Positions 17,944-27,432 of a stretch of DNA of 64,000 nt are shown here, in pieces (within the stretch, counting starts at the first letter, position 1; each line of letters starts with the position of its first letter). The translations under genes were made by a program, and so were the position numbers. The DNA is taken from positions 24,647-88,646 of the forward strand of contig DATKST010000063.1 of assembly GCA_035531475.1 (NCBI GenBank), given 5' to 3'. Under the pieces are notes generated by a model. The model was not told the DNA's origin, did no database searches, and saw only the letters and a list, made by a program, of their open reading frames with translations. Origin of the DNA: CALCEB01 sp035531475. GTDB taxonomy: Bacteria; Acidobacteriota; Terriglobia; UBA7540.

Positions 17944-19305
17944 ATGCAGGAAAAGCCAAAGCTTTTTGGTACGGACGGCGTTCGGGGCGTGGCGGGACGT
18001 CCTCCCTTGGACCGGGAGACTGTTCGCAAGCTGGGCTGGGCGTTGGCCAATTTCCTTACAGGCCAAAGTCAACCAGCGCCGCTTCGCGTGGTGCTCGGCG
18101 AAGACACGCGAGAATCGAGCGCCTGGATTGCAGAGTCTTTGTGCTCGGGGCTTGCCACGGGCGGCGCTCAAGTTTTCCACGCTGGCGTCATCACCACACC
18201 AGGCATTGCGTTCCTGACCCGCCATCATCAGTTCAGCGCCGGCGTGATGGTCTCCGCATCGCACAATCCTTACCAGGACAACGGCATCAAGGTGCTGGCG
18301 AGCGCCGGGGTGAAATTGCCGGAGACTGCCGAGCTGGAAATTGAGCGCCTGCTGGCCAGCGCGCCACAACGGATTGAGGATTGGCGGGATGAAACCACGG
18401 AAACCGCGCGGCACTTGGTGGACGACTATCTCGATTTCCTGGAAAGGCTTGCTCCGCCAAGGGCCACCCTGAGCCGTTTCAGGATGGTGGTGGACCTGGC
18501 GAACGGCGCATCGTTCCAGGTGGCCCCCGCCGTTCTTCAACGGCTCGGCATTGAAGCGCGATTCCTGAATGATCAGCCGAATGGGCGGAACATTAACTTG
18601 AATTGCGGCTCGCTTCACCCGCAAGGTCTGGCGTCTGAAACCCATGCCTTCCGGGCCAACATTGGAGTGGCCTTCGATGGGGACGCCGACCGCGCCATCT
18701 TCTCGGGACCCACGGGCCGAATTTACGACGGTGACCACGTCCTGTTTGCCATGGCCCCGTTTCTGAAGGCGCAAAATTCACTGAAGGGTGGCGCGGTGGT
18801 GGGCACACTGATGACCAACCTCGGCCTGGAGCTTGCCCTGCGGGCGCAAGGCATCGGCCTGGTTCGGACTTTGGTGGGAGATAAATTCGTGCTGGAGGGA
18901 ATGCAACGCTCCGGCATCAACCTGGGCGGCGAGCCTTCGGGCCACATCATTTTTTCGGATATATCGCTGGCGGGTGATGGCCTGGTCACAATGATCGAAG
19001 TGTTGCGAATGCTCGCCGAATCCGGCAAGAGCTTGGATGAACTAGCGGGTGGGCTGCGACAGTTTCCCCAAGTCATCCGCAACGTGCGCGTGACGCAGAA
19101 GCCGCCGCTCGAATCCCTTCCGGCCGTGTCCACCGCTCTGGAAGCCTGCCGCGCCGCCTTTGAAGACCGCGGGCGCGTCATCCTGCGCTACTCGGGTACG
19201 GAACCGGTGGCGCGGGTGATGGTGGAGGGAGACGATGCCGCCCGCGTCGATCATCACGCCGCACAAATCGCCGGGGCCATCGAAGCCGAGGTTGGAGTAT
19301 CTTAG
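17944..19305 (+). CDS. glmM: Phosphoglucosamine mutase
   Basis: 453 residues from the ATG at 17944; earlier TTG/ATG starts at 17923 and 17926 would add a short tail absent in typical homologues. It converts glucosamine-6-phosphate to glucosamine-1-phosphate, feeding UDP-GlcNAc for peptidoglycan and EPS. Visible motifs: KLFGTDGVRGVAG at the N-terminus, the phosphoserine loop SASHNP (Ser106), the metal-binding DGDAD, GGEPSGH for sugar binding, and RYSGTEP for phosphate binding. Length fits the family. It lies about 230 bp after folP. Confidence 0.96.
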   Translation: MQEKPKLFGTDGVRGVAGRPPLDRETVRKLGWALANFLTGQSQPAPLRVVLGEDTRESSAWIAESLCSGLATGGAQVFHAGVITTPGIAFLTRHHQFSAGVMVSASHNPYQDNGIKVLASAGVKLPETAELEIERLLASAPQRIEDWRDETTETARHLVDDYLDFLERLAPPRATLSRFRMVVDLANGASFQVAPAVLQRLGIEARFLNDQPNGRNINLNCGSLHPQGLASETHAFRANIGVAFDGDADRAIFSGPTGRIYDGDHVLFAMAPFLKAQNSLKGGAVVGTLMTNLGLELALRAQGIGLVRTLVGDKFVLEGMQRSGINLGGEPSGHIIFSDISLAGDGLVTMIEVLRMLAESGKSLDELAGGLRQFPQVIRNVRVTQKPPLESLPAVSTALEACRAAFEDRGRVILRYSGTEPVARVMVEGDDAARVDHHAAQIAGAIEAEVGVS

Positions 19306-19306
19306 G

Positions 19307-19371
19307 CACCCCTCACCCGCCGCTTCGCGTCACCCTCTCCCCGCTTGCGGGGAGAGGGCAGGGGTGAGGGG
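19307..19371. repeat. CTCTCCCCGC-type palindromic repeat 3' of glmM
   Basis: CACCCCTCACCC...CCCTCTCCCCGC-ttg-CGGGGAGAGGG...GGGTGAGGGG begins 2 bp after the glmM stop. It is the same family as 5693 and 12998. It could act as a transcript-end hairpin. Confidence 0.85.
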
Positions 19372-19524
19372 ATGTATTGGGTCCGAAATGGAAAAGTTAT
19401 TATCTGACAGCCCGTTAGCCGCGAAAGCTGTAAGTGGCTTGACGGCACGCCGTAAAATGGGGCAACGGATGAGATCGAAGGCTCATCACCATCGGAAATC
19501 AGCCGATGGACCGTGGAGGCTAAA

Positions 19525-20289
19525 ATGCGTACCAGAATGACAACCAGGGTAACATTTCTTGGACCGCTCCTCTTGCTCGTGTCAAACGGACTCTGCGCGC
19601 CTTGGCAGACTGCCTCGACTCAAGCCAGGCCTCAAGCGCCCGCCCGCTTGGTTGTGCCGTCAGAAACACGGATTCCGCTGGTGCTGGTCAGCGCCCTCAG
19701 CAGCCGCACGGCCTACGTCGGACAGAAAGTTTACTGTCGCACGGTTTATCCGGTTGCCGTCAACGATCGCATCCTGATTCCGGTGAATACCTATATCAAG
19801 GGTGAGATCACCCAGGTGGAGCGGCCAGGCCACGTCAAAGGCAAGGCCCAAATAGGATTGCGATTTGATTCCATCACTCTTCCGAACGGGGTCACTCGTT
19901 CGCTGAACGCAACCCTTTCCAATTATGCCGGGAATGGTAAAGAAGGCTTCAACAGGACCGAATCGAAGATTACCGGCCAAGGAACGAAAGGGAAAGATGC
20001 CGAGACCGTGGGCGTCACGGCCGCCGAAAGTGCTTCCATCGGAGCGATTTCCACCATCAGCGCAGGTCGAGCCGGATTGGGGGCAGCAACCGGAGGAGCA
20101 GCCGGCGGGCTGGCCGGTTTGATTTACGTTCTGGCCACGCGCGGAAAGGAAATTGTTCTGCCTCGGGGCACGAGCCTGGAGCTGGAACTTCTGCGGCCTC
20201 TCAGTTTCTATCCCGACGAAGTTGGAGGACCGGAACATTATCCTGCGGGCCCGGCTTTTGAGCGCCGCGACCCGGGGCCCGGAATCTGA
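19525..20289 (+). CDS. Secreted beta-rich protein, TrbI/VirB10-like pattern, function unknown
   Basis: 254 residues from the ATG at 19525 (GGAGG 6 nt upstream). A signal peptide covers about residues 1-32 (FLGPLLLLVSNGLCA). The body has IPLVLVSALSSRTAYVGQKV, RTVYPVAVNDRILIPVNTYIKGEI and LPNGVTRSLNATLS, an arrangement reminiscent of the VirB10/TrbI C-terminal beta-barrel. A Gly/Ala-rich hydrophobic segment (GLGAATGGAAGGLAGLIYVL) follows, then a final strand (VLPRGTSLELEL). No conjugation genes are nearby, so a type IV role is not implied. The 577 bp downstream hold no recognisable gene. Confidence 0.65.
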   Translation: MRTRMTTRVTFLGPLLLLVSNGLCAPWQTASTQARPQAPARLVVPSETRIPLVLVSALSSRTAYVGQKVYCRTVYPVAVNDRILIPVNTYIKGEITQVERPGHVKGKAQIGLRFDSITLPNGVTRSLNATLSNYAGNGKEGFNRTESKITGQGTKGKDAETVGVTAAESASIGAISTISAGRAGLGAATGGAAGGLAGLIYVLATRGKEIVLPRGTSLELELLRPLSFYPDEVGGPEHYPAGPAFERRDPGPGI

Positions 20290-20866
20290 GGCAATGCTGG
20301 AAGGAAGTAAGAGCGCTGGCAAGATTTGCGGATGGTTCCCACGTTTCAAGATTTCGGGTTCAACTCCGGGTGCACGGTCACTCCGGACCTCCATGAAAGA
20401 TAGAGGACACACTCAAGCACCAGATGTATCGTTTTGAATCACTTCTGCGAAATTAATCCTCCAGGCAACCCAAAGTCCTCTCCTAATCCATTGGAAATAG
20501 AAGGCGGAATTATTCTGTCTTATTCGTCTCGCCCGTCCCCACCGTCTCATCTGTGCAAGCTACGATAATTTGGCGTCGATCAAAACCATCGCCTAGAAAC
20601 CCGGTCTTCGGTACAAACGCATTGTAAAATCTATGTAAAATGCTGATGCAGCCACAATAAATTAGGAGTTTCGAGGTTTAATCACATATTCAAGATGGTG
20701 ACGGCCCCATGCCGGGAATCGCTGATAAAGGCTTTATCTTGCAGTTAATAAAAGTGCCAATACTTGTGCCGAAAAAGGATTGAGCTTAAGCTCTTTCGAA
20801 CTTCCCAGTACAGGGAACGGGGAAGGAAAGTGACTTCGAGGGGGAAACCTGGAGGACAAACTTCAG

Positions 20867-22699
20867 ATGAGCAAAGGGTTCGGACAAAGGGTAGCGTTAA
20901 CAACCATAGCTGTGATGTGCGTGCTGCTGCTGGTCCATTGCGGTAGCAGCACGAGTGGGGCCGGCGGGTCTTCGCAGTCGAGCAATTCGGTAACGATCTC
21001 CCCACTCGTGGTGAATATCGCGCCTGGCCAGAGTTATCAGTTTAGCGCCTCGAACAACGCGGTCACTTGGACTTTGAACCCTGCGTCCGGTACAAACATA
21101 GATCCTAACTCTCTGAGTCAAATCGCAACGATCAGTACGAGTGGCTTGTTGCAGGCGGCCACCAATGCACCGCCGATCGTGCTCATGGTGACGGCTACCA
21201 GCACCGCTAATTCTTCTTCCTCCGCAAGCTCCACGGTCACCATTATTCCACCTGGTACGGTTTCAACCACCAATAACCCGTTGGTGGCGAAATTTTCCAT
21301 TACCTTGCCCCGGGCAGGGTCAGCCTCAATTCAATTTGGTCCCGACACAAATTACGGGTTAAAAACCTGGACCCAATCCGCGCCGCCGAGTGGCCCTCTA
21401 AGCATCCTCGTCGCCGGCATGAAGCCTAACACCACTTATCACATGTCTGCCGCAATTCAATTTTCCGACGGGTCAACCTTCACCGATCAGGACCATACTT
21501 TTACAACTGGAGTTGTGCCCCCGAATCAAATTCCCACTTTCAGCATTAGCAACCCCAACAACCTTACACCCAACCCCGGGGTGGAACTCTTCGATGGAGT
21601 GGGCGAGCCTGGTTACATCCAGGCGGGAGCAACAGATCTCCAAGGTAACCTGATTTGGTACTTTAGCCCGCCCGCACAATATCCTGAAAACATTGTGACT
21701 CCTTTCAAGCTATTGCCCAATGGAAATTTCATCGTCGTTATCTCTGGTCCGCCCAAACTTCCTCCAACTTCGGCCGGAGTAATGCTTGAAGAAATCGATT
21801 TGGCGGGCGACGTCATCTGGCAGTTGCCGATCACTCAGCTTAACCAGGAGCTCGCTGCTGGCGGTTACAATCTGAACGCTATTGAATTTCATCACGATAT
21901 TCTTCCTCTCTCGAACGGTCACATTATCGCCCTCGTTGACAGCACTCAGACATTTAATGATTTGCCGGGGTATCCGGGTCCCACAGTCGTCTTTGGGGAC
22001 GCATTGGTGGATCTTGACCAAAACTTGCAGCCGGTCTGGGTCTGGAACGAGTTCGACCACCTGGATATCAATCGCCACCCTATGCAATTTCCGGACTGGA
22101 CCCACACCAACGCCATCATCTATTCGCCCAGTGATGGCGATATAATTGTCTCCATGCGCCACCAGAATTGGATCGTGAAGGTTAACTACGATAACGGAAG
22201 GGGAAATGGAGACATTGTTTGGAAACTAGGTGAAGGCGGCGATTTTACATTGCAAGGCGGAACAGACCCCATAGATTGGTTTTATGCGCAGCACGGCATC
22301 AAACTTTTGAGCACAAGCAGTACCGGGACTTACGAACTTGGAATGTTCGACAACGGCAATGACCGCATCGTGGATCAGAACGGAGACCTTTGCGGATCCG
22401 CCGGTGTGCAGACCTGTTACAGCACTGTCCCTATTTTTCAAATCAACGAGGCGGCGAAAACCGCCACCCTGGTGTGGAGGGACACTCTGCCATTCTTTTC
22501 TTTCTTTGGTGGAAACATGCAACGGCTCCTGAATGGTAACGTGGAATTCGATGCATCAGCCTTGGGACCAAATTCATCACAAGTTACGGAGGTGACCGAA
22601 CAGAGCACGCCGGAAACGGTGTGGCAAATGAATGAAACTCCATCCCTCTTGTACCGGGCATTCCGCATTCCCAGCTTGTACCCAAACGTCACTTGGTAG
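20867..22699 (+). CDS. Secreted arylsulfotransferase (ASST)-like protein with N-terminal Ig-like domains
   Basis: 610 residues. The N-terminal signal ends in LLLVHC, an imperfect lipobox (His at -1). A Ser/Thr-rich linker and an Ig-like domain (SPLVVNIAPGQSYQFSAS) follow, then a fibronectin-like stretch (ITLPRAGSASIQFGP). From about residue 220 an ASST-type propeller is seen: DLQGNLIWYF, EFHHDILPLSNGHIIAL, WTHTNAIIYSPSDGDIIVS, MRHQNWIVKV, QHGI. These His and Arg positions match the active-site pattern of arylsulfate sulfotransferases, which move sulfate between phenolic esters without PAPS. Sulfation of the EPS is only a possibility. Confidence 0.8.
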   Translation: MSKGFGQRVALTTIAVMCVLLLVHCGSSTSGAGGSSQSSNSVTISPLVVNIAPGQSYQFSASNNAVTWTLNPASGTNIDPNSLSQIATISTSGLLQAATNAPPIVLMVTATSTANSSSSASSTVTIIPPGTVSTTNNPLVAKFSITLPRAGSASIQFGPDTNYGLKTWTQSAPPSGPLSILVAGMKPNTTYHMSAAIQFSDGSTFTDQDHTFTTGVVPPNQIPTFSISNPNNLTPNPGVELFDGVGEPGYIQAGATDLQGNLIWYFSPPAQYPENIVTPFKLLPNGNFIVVISGPPKLPPTSAGVMLEEIDLAGDVIWQLPITQLNQELAAGGYNLNAIEFHHDILPLSNGHIIALVDSTQTFNDLPGYPGPTVVFGDALVDLDQNLQPVWVWNEFDHLDINRHPMQFPDWTHTNAIIYSPSDGDIIVSMRHQNWIVKVNYDNGRGNGDIVWKLGEGGDFTLQGGTDPIDWFYAQHGIKLLSTSSTGTYELGMFDNGNDRIVDQNGDLCGSAGVQTCYSTVPIFQINEAAKTATLVWRDTLPFFSFFGGNMQRLLNGNVEFDASALGPNSSQVTEVTEQSTPETVWQMNETPSLLYRAFRIPSLYPNVTW

Positions 22700-22792
22700 T
22701 TGGTGGCTGTGTGAATCCTACCAACCCGCATTTGCGAAGATATTCACATTTGCGGCCCCGCGATTAATGACCTTGCCACTTTACCTTTGATG

Positions 22793-24202
22793 TCAGGGTA
22801 GCCCTGGTCCATTCCTAGATTGGCGTTCCGCCCGCCTTTCAACACACGCCGCCTTGTATCCAATCCCAAGAACCACGGCCAGAGTCAGCGCATTGGCTGG
22901 AATCTGCAGGTTAAAGTCGGTAAAGCTATGGAGCAGGATGGCGAGCGTACCGCCGATACAACCCAAAAGTATGGAAGGGCGGTACCGTCGTGTATCCGTC
23001 AGGAAGGAAACTACCATGCGGATGAGCAGAACGATCATCGGAAGAAATAGCAACGCTGCCCCCAGTAACCCTGTCTCGCTCGCAACCTCCATATAGTCAT
23101 TGTGAGTGTGGTCCACGAGAAAGGTCAGCCAGCCGGTCTGATAGTGCCGGAAGCTGTATTGGAAAGTGCCGAGTCCGGTTCCAACCCAGGGATAATCATG
23201 GATCAGGCGAAGCGTGTCCTGCCAGAAGATCAATCGCCCCTCCACCTGGAAATACTGCTCGCCGCCTCGAAACACCTCAAATCGGGCCAGGATCGGGTTC
23301 AGTCCGATCCACAGGGCATAGGCAAAGACCAGCGACAAAAAAATCACGAGCCCTGCCATCCAAGCCTTTTTCCGAGCCTTGAGTTGTGCGAGGAGGCCCA
23401 AAAAGACGAGCGTGGAAATAAATACAAGGACGCCCGACCTCGACCGGGCGAAAATGAAACCCATGGCCATAAATACCAGCAAGAACGAATAAAACAATGT
23501 TGCGATCCCCGCCGATGTTTGGGTTCCGGCTTGCCGGGTTCCCCGCCGCCGGCGCCGCTCCTCCTGCCAGGTTTGAAACATGTAGAAAATCAGTCCAAAA
23601 ACGAAGGGGAAAGTAAGCTCCAGGAATCCTGCAAAATGATTGTGATTGATGAAGGTCCCGGTCCCCGAATCCGTGTAATATTCTTTGGAGAAAGTGAAGA
23701 TCTTCTGCCAGCCCGTCAAGTATTGAATTGCTCCATAAGCCGTCTCGAACAGACCCAGGTAGATCAATATCCGGACCAGCGTGCTTTTCCTTTTCCTCGA
23801 ATCGAAAAGGTAAACTGCAAGGATAAAAGCGCAGACATAAGCCAGAACCTTCATCAGCATGAGGAGGGTAGCGTGCGGATAGATACTAAGGGTCAGACGT
23901 GAAGAGGACTCATGGATCACTTCCAGCACGGAAGCCGGCAAAACCCTCTCTGGAGAAATATGTTTGACGAATGCGGCAGGCAAAGGCACAGTCTGAATGA
24001 ATACTAGGAGACAAAATAAGAGAGTCCACAGTGGCCACTTCAATTGGAATCGTCCTTCCAGCGTTTGCCGGGCGAGCAAGGCAAAGAGGCAAGCGAAAAG
24101 AACGATTTCAAGAATGCTGTAGGCAAGAGGTTGGACGCCACCGAACGCGAGGACCTCACCGATGATCGTCAGGCCAAGAACGGCTTCGAGGATTCGATCC
24201 AT
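22793..24202 (-). CDS. O-antigen ligase/polymerase family membrane protein (Wzy-like)
   Basis: 469 residues with about eleven hydrophobic segments. Loop motifs INHNHFAGFLEL, FARSRSGVLVF, GTGLGTFQYSF, HTHNDYMEVASETG and LQIPANALTLA match those of the protein at 5687-7327, so these are paralogues, one in each EPS block. The tail is short and basic, without the repeat-derived extension. It is the last gene of the large minus-strand EPS block, downstream of rmlD and a transferase relic. Confidence 0.87.
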   Translation of the reverse strand: MDRILEAVLGLTIIGEVLAFGGVQPLAYSILEIVLFACLFALLARQTLEGRFQLKWPLWTLLFCLLVFIQTVPLPAAFVKHISPERVLPASVLEVIHESSSRLTLSIYPHATLLMLMKVLAYVCAFILAVYLFDSRKRKSTLVRILIYLGLFETAYGAIQYLTGWQKIFTFSKEYYTDSGTGTFINHNHFAGFLELTFPFVFGLIFYMFQTWQEERRRRRGTRQAGTQTSAGIATLFYSFLLVFMAMGFIFARSRSGVLVFISTLVFLGLLAQLKARKKAWMAGLVIFLSLVFAYALWIGLNPILARFEVFRGGEQYFQVEGRLIFWQDTLRLIHDYPWVGTGLGTFQYSFRHYQTGWLTFLVDHTHNDYMEVASETGLLGAALLFLPMIVLLIRMVVSFLTDTRRYRPSILLGCIGGTLAILLHSFTDFNLQIPANALTLAVVLGIGYKAACVERRAERQSRNGPGLP

Positions 24203-24252
24203 GTCTTTGCAGAAACCTCACTGCCATGATCCCTTTCCTTCTTTGCAGGGAT

Positions 24253-24520
24253 CTAATCGGCATTTCTATTCGCAGAGAACGTCGTCACCATGGTCAAGAG
24301 GATGATCTTCAGATCAAAAAAGTCGCCAGATGCCCAGGGAGTAAGGGTCTTGTTCAATCCGCCTTATAACGCGATTGCACCCCGTCAGCCAATCACTCAC
24401 GCAGGCCCGGTGCTTGCGACCGTTTGGATAACGGCTCGAATTGCGCTGGGCAACGTTTCCCAAGAACTTTTGCACAAAGCGTGGACATTCCGGCCGCTCC
24501 GGTCTGGCAGAAAGCTCTTA
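24253..24520 (-). pseudogene. Relic of a polyprenyl glycosylphosphotransferase (C-terminal part)
   Basis: Minus-strand translation gives RPERPECPRFVQKFLGNVA, then RVIRRIEQDPYSLGIW. After a frameshift near 24327 it gives FFDLKIILLTMVTTFSANRN and a stop at 24253. This lines up with the last 75 residues of the intact transferase at 30908-32308 (RPERPHFVQKFLEEVA, RRLEHDLYYLNNW, FDLKIIMMTIIRTFAANRN). The catalytic region and membrane part are gone. It lies between rmlD and the Wzy gene. Confidence 0.8.
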
Positions 24521-24531
24521 GGCCGTTTCGC

Positions 24532-25428
24532 CTAACTGGCCGGGCACGCAGGGCTCGCTCCATGCCCTTTTTCCCCAAGGTAACGCTCCAGTGCATCCTC
24601 CCAATGGGCGATGGGCCCCACCAGGCGGGACACCTTTGAGTTATCCAAAACACTGTACGAGGGGCGCCGAGCAACAGTCCGGAATTCATCTCTGGAGACG
24701 GGAATGACGCGCGCGGGAAGTCCCCCGCGACGAACGATGTCCCGGGCGAATTCGAACCAGCTCGCATGACCCGTGTTCACCGCGTGATAGATGCCTTGGG
24801 CAGCGCGAGCCTGGATTAGAGAAAGAATTATCCAGGCTGCGTCCGCGGTGCTGGTGGGAGACATGCGAATATCATTCACAACCCGAACTTCGCCCTTCTC
24901 CTTCGCGATCCGCAGTATGGTTTCGACGAAATTCCCCCCCTTGCCACTCGAACCGGCGGTCCCAAAAAGTGAGGCCATGCGCACAATAAGGGTATCTTCA
25001 GCATACTTCCTCAAGATCAGGCATTCTCCCAGGAATTTCGACGCTCCATAGACGTTCACGGGAGAGGGGGCATCGGTCTCGGAATAGGGAAGCGAATGTC
25101 CGCCTCCAAAGACATAATCCGTGCTCGTGTGCACCAATCGCGCGCCTTTTTCCTTGCAGGCGGCGGCGATGCGCGCCGCGGCCTGGCTGTTGATCAGCAG
25201 GGCATCGGTTCCGGCAGCTTCAGCATCGTCAACCCGGTTATAGCTCACACAATTGATGAGTACTTCAAAATCCAAATTCAAAAGAGTTTTCTCAATATCA
25301 TCCAGCTTGGATACATCCAAGTCATTGCGACGGAGAGGAATCATCTGGAAGTCAGGGAATTTTGCTCGCTGCGCACGAAGAATGTCATGCCCCAATTGCC
25401 CGCTCGCTCCAAGCAGCACAATTCTCAT
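24532..25428 (-). CDS. rmlD: dTDP-4-dehydrorhamnose reductase
   Basis: 298 residues, normal for the family. It reduces dTDP-4-keto-L-rhamnose to dTDP-L-rhamnose with NAD(P)H. Visible: the Rossmann start MRIVLLGASGQLGHDI, NCVSYNRVDDAE, HTSTDYVFGG, and the catalytic YGASK motif. The late segment RPSYSVLDNSKV matches the RmlD C-terminal signature. It is the last of four rml genes in the order A-C-B-D on the minus strand. Confidence 0.93.
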   Translation of the reverse strand: MRIVLLGASGQLGHDILRAQRAKFPDFQMIPLRRNDLDVSKLDDIEKTLLNLDFEVLINCVSYNRVDDAEAAGTDALLINSQAAARIAAACKEKGARLVHTSTDYVFGGGHSLPYSETDAPSPVNVYGASKFLGECLILRKYAEDTLIVRMASLFGTAGSSGKGGNFVETILRIAKEKGEVRVVNDIRMSPTSTADAAWIILSLIQARAAQGIYHAVNTGHASWFEFARDIVRRGGLPARVIPVSRDEFRTVARRPSYSVLDNSKVSRLVGPIAHWEDALERYLGEKGHGASPACPAS

Positions 25429-25574
25429 TTGACTGCCTGCCTCCTCGGCTCATCAAGCCCAGCGCGGAACCACGGCTAACTGGGAGGTTTCCAACCCGCG
25501 CCGGAAAGGACTTTCTGCCTTCGTGTCATTGTGGGCGCCTGGTCCGTGACTCGATCCTGCACTCAATCGGCGTC

Positions 25575-26603
25575 TCAAAGCTGGCTGAGAGTTGTTTCCC
25601 GGTTCTTGTAAAACTTCTCGTAGTAGGTCTGGTACTCCCCGCTCCTTGCCTTGCTGATCCAGCTCGCGTGGCTTTGATACCACTGAACCGTTTCCTTAAG
25701 GCCGGATTCCAATTCAACCGCCGGTTCCCATGCAAGCTCCGATCTCAGCTTTTGAGTATTCAGCGCGTATCGGCGGTCGTGGCCGGGCCGGTCGGCCACG
25801 AATTCAATCAGATGTCCAGGCTTGTTCAGAATTTGGAGCAGCCGCCGGATGATTTCCAGGTTGGTGACAGGCTGCCCATACCCAATATTGTATATTTCCC
25901 CAGGCCGGCCGGCTTCAAGCACGCGGGCTATCGCACGGCAGTGATCCTCGACAAAAATCCAGTCTCGCTCATTGAGGCCGTCACCATAAACTGGAAGCTT
26001 TTTTCCCTCCAAAGCCTGGGCAATCATCAGCGGGATGAGTTTTTCCGGAAATTGCCAAGGGCCGTAGTTGTTGGAGGACCGCGTGGTCAGGACAGGAAAG
26101 CGATAGGTGTGCCAGAAACTCCGTGCCAGCAAATCCGCTGCACCCTTCGTCGCCGCATAAGGGCTGTTTGGCTGAAGCGGACTGTCTTCACTCGCAAATT
26201 CTCCCGGCCCCAAACTTCCGTAAACTTCGTCGGTACTGACATAGACAAACCGTTCGACACGCCGCTGGCGTGCGGTTTCAAGTAGATTAAAAGTGCCGAG
26301 AACATTGGTCTGGACAAACTCCGCGCCTCCCGCAATACTGCGGTCCACGTGAGTCTCAGCCGCAAAGTGGACGATTGCATCCACTGAGGCATCCAGGAGG
26401 CTGTTAAGCAATCCCTTGTCAGCAACGTCTCCCTTCACAAATCTATAGTTCGGATGGGATTGAACCCGGGAGAGGTTATCAAGGTTTCCAGCGTAGGTGA
26501 GCTTGTCCAGGTTGATGATTTGCGCATCCGGATTCGCTTTAAGGAAAAAATGGATGAAGTTCGATCCAATAAACCCGGCTCCGCCGGTCACAATGATCCT
26601 CAA
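25575..26603 (-). CDS. rmlB: dTDP-glucose 4,6-dehydratase
   Basis: 342 residues. It oxidises and dehydrates dTDP-glucose to dTDP-4-keto-6-deoxyglucose. Motifs: MRIIVTGGAGFIGSNF for NAD, HFAAETHVDRSI, STDEVYGSLG (the catalytic Asp-Glu pair region), YAATKGAADLL with the Tyr/Lys pair, and RSSNNYGPWQFPEKLIP for substrate. The extended SDR length is normal. It sits 146 bp before rmlD and 27 bp after rmlC. Confidence 0.95.
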   Translation of the reverse strand: MRIIVTGGAGFIGSNFIHFFLKANPDAQIINLDKLTYAGNLDNLSRVQSHPNYRFVKGDVADKGLLNSLLDASVDAIVHFAAETHVDRSIAGGAEFVQTNVLGTFNLLETARQRRVERFVYVSTDEVYGSLGPGEFASEDSPLQPNSPYAATKGAADLLARSFWHTYRFPVLTTRSSNNYGPWQFPEKLIPLMIAQALEGKKLPVYGDGLNERDWIFVEDHCRAIARVLEAGRPGEIYNIGYGQPVTNLEIIRRLLQILNKPGHLIEFVADRPGHDRRYALNTQKLRSELAWEPAVELESGLKETVQWYQSHASWISKARSGEYQTYYEKFYKNRETTLSQL

Positions 26604-26630
26604 GGCCTGCAGCCCCTTTCCATAGCATTT

Positions 26631-27185
26631 CTAGCTGAAGAAGTCAGCAACCTCGGAGAATGGCGGCAACCCAAGATCCTTCCCGGAAAGAATTGCTTCT
26701 CTCTCCGAGACCGGCCATTGGATGCCAAGCTGAGGATCATTCCAAAGCACTCCACGATCGCAATCGGGGGCATAATAGCTAGTGACCTTGTAGATGACTT
26801 CTGTATTCGGTTCCAGGGTACAGAACCCATGGCCGAATCCGGCTGGGACGAGTATCTGATTCCATTCCTCGGCGCTCAGAACCACGCTGACGTGCTTTCC
26901 GAAGGTTGGCGAGGACCGCCGAAGATCGACCGCCACATCGAAAACCGAGCCCCGGACCACCCGTAATAGCTTGTCTTGCGCAAAAGGCGGAATCTGAAAA
27001 TGAATGCCCCGAATCACTCCCATTTGCACCGAGAGCGAGTGATTGTCCTGGACAAAATCAAGGGAAATACCCGCTTCCTCTAGAGCTTTCTTGCTATACG
27101 TCTCCGAGAAGAAGCCACGATGGTCACTGTACCTCACTGGCTTTATGAACTTAACCTCCGGGATCGCCGCCGCCCGAACCTCCAT
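26631..27185 (-). CDS. rmlC: dTDP-4-dehydrorhamnose 3,5-epimerase
   Basis: 184 residues, a cupin. It epimerises C3 and C5 of dTDP-4-keto-6-deoxyglucose. Motifs: HRGFFSETY, VIRGIHFQIPP with the catalytic His, VPAGFGHGFCTL, and VIYKVTSYYAP with the catalytic Tyr. A second RmlC-like protein is encoded at 46452-46985 in a different sugar context. The 247-bp gap upstream to rmlA carries no supported gene. Confidence 0.94.
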   Translation of the reverse strand: MEVRAAAIPEVKFIKPVRYSDHRGFFSETYSKKALEEAGISLDFVQDNHSLSVQMGVIRGIHFQIPPFAQDKLLRVVRGSVFDVAVDLRRSSPTFGKHVSVVLSAEEWNQILVPAGFGHGFCTLEPNTEVIYKVTSYYAPDCDRGVLWNDPQLGIQWPVSEREAILSGKDLGLPPFSEVADFFS

Positions 27186-27432
27186 GCTCCGCCTTTTCCC
27201 AATCCCAACAGGGCCCAGCCACAGACCGGCGAGCGTTCTCCTTGTCAGAATGTTGGGGTTTCAAAGTCTGCGCGAACACACGATTCGAGGGCTCCCGTGG
27301 CGCGCCCGCCCTATCCCGGTTCGAACGCCCGACTCAACTGCGTAAACTGCTGCGATCCAGATGATTTGCCGCGGATTCCTTACAGCACGACCACCTGGAT
27401 AACCGCGAAGTCATCCCGATCCAAGACTGGGA

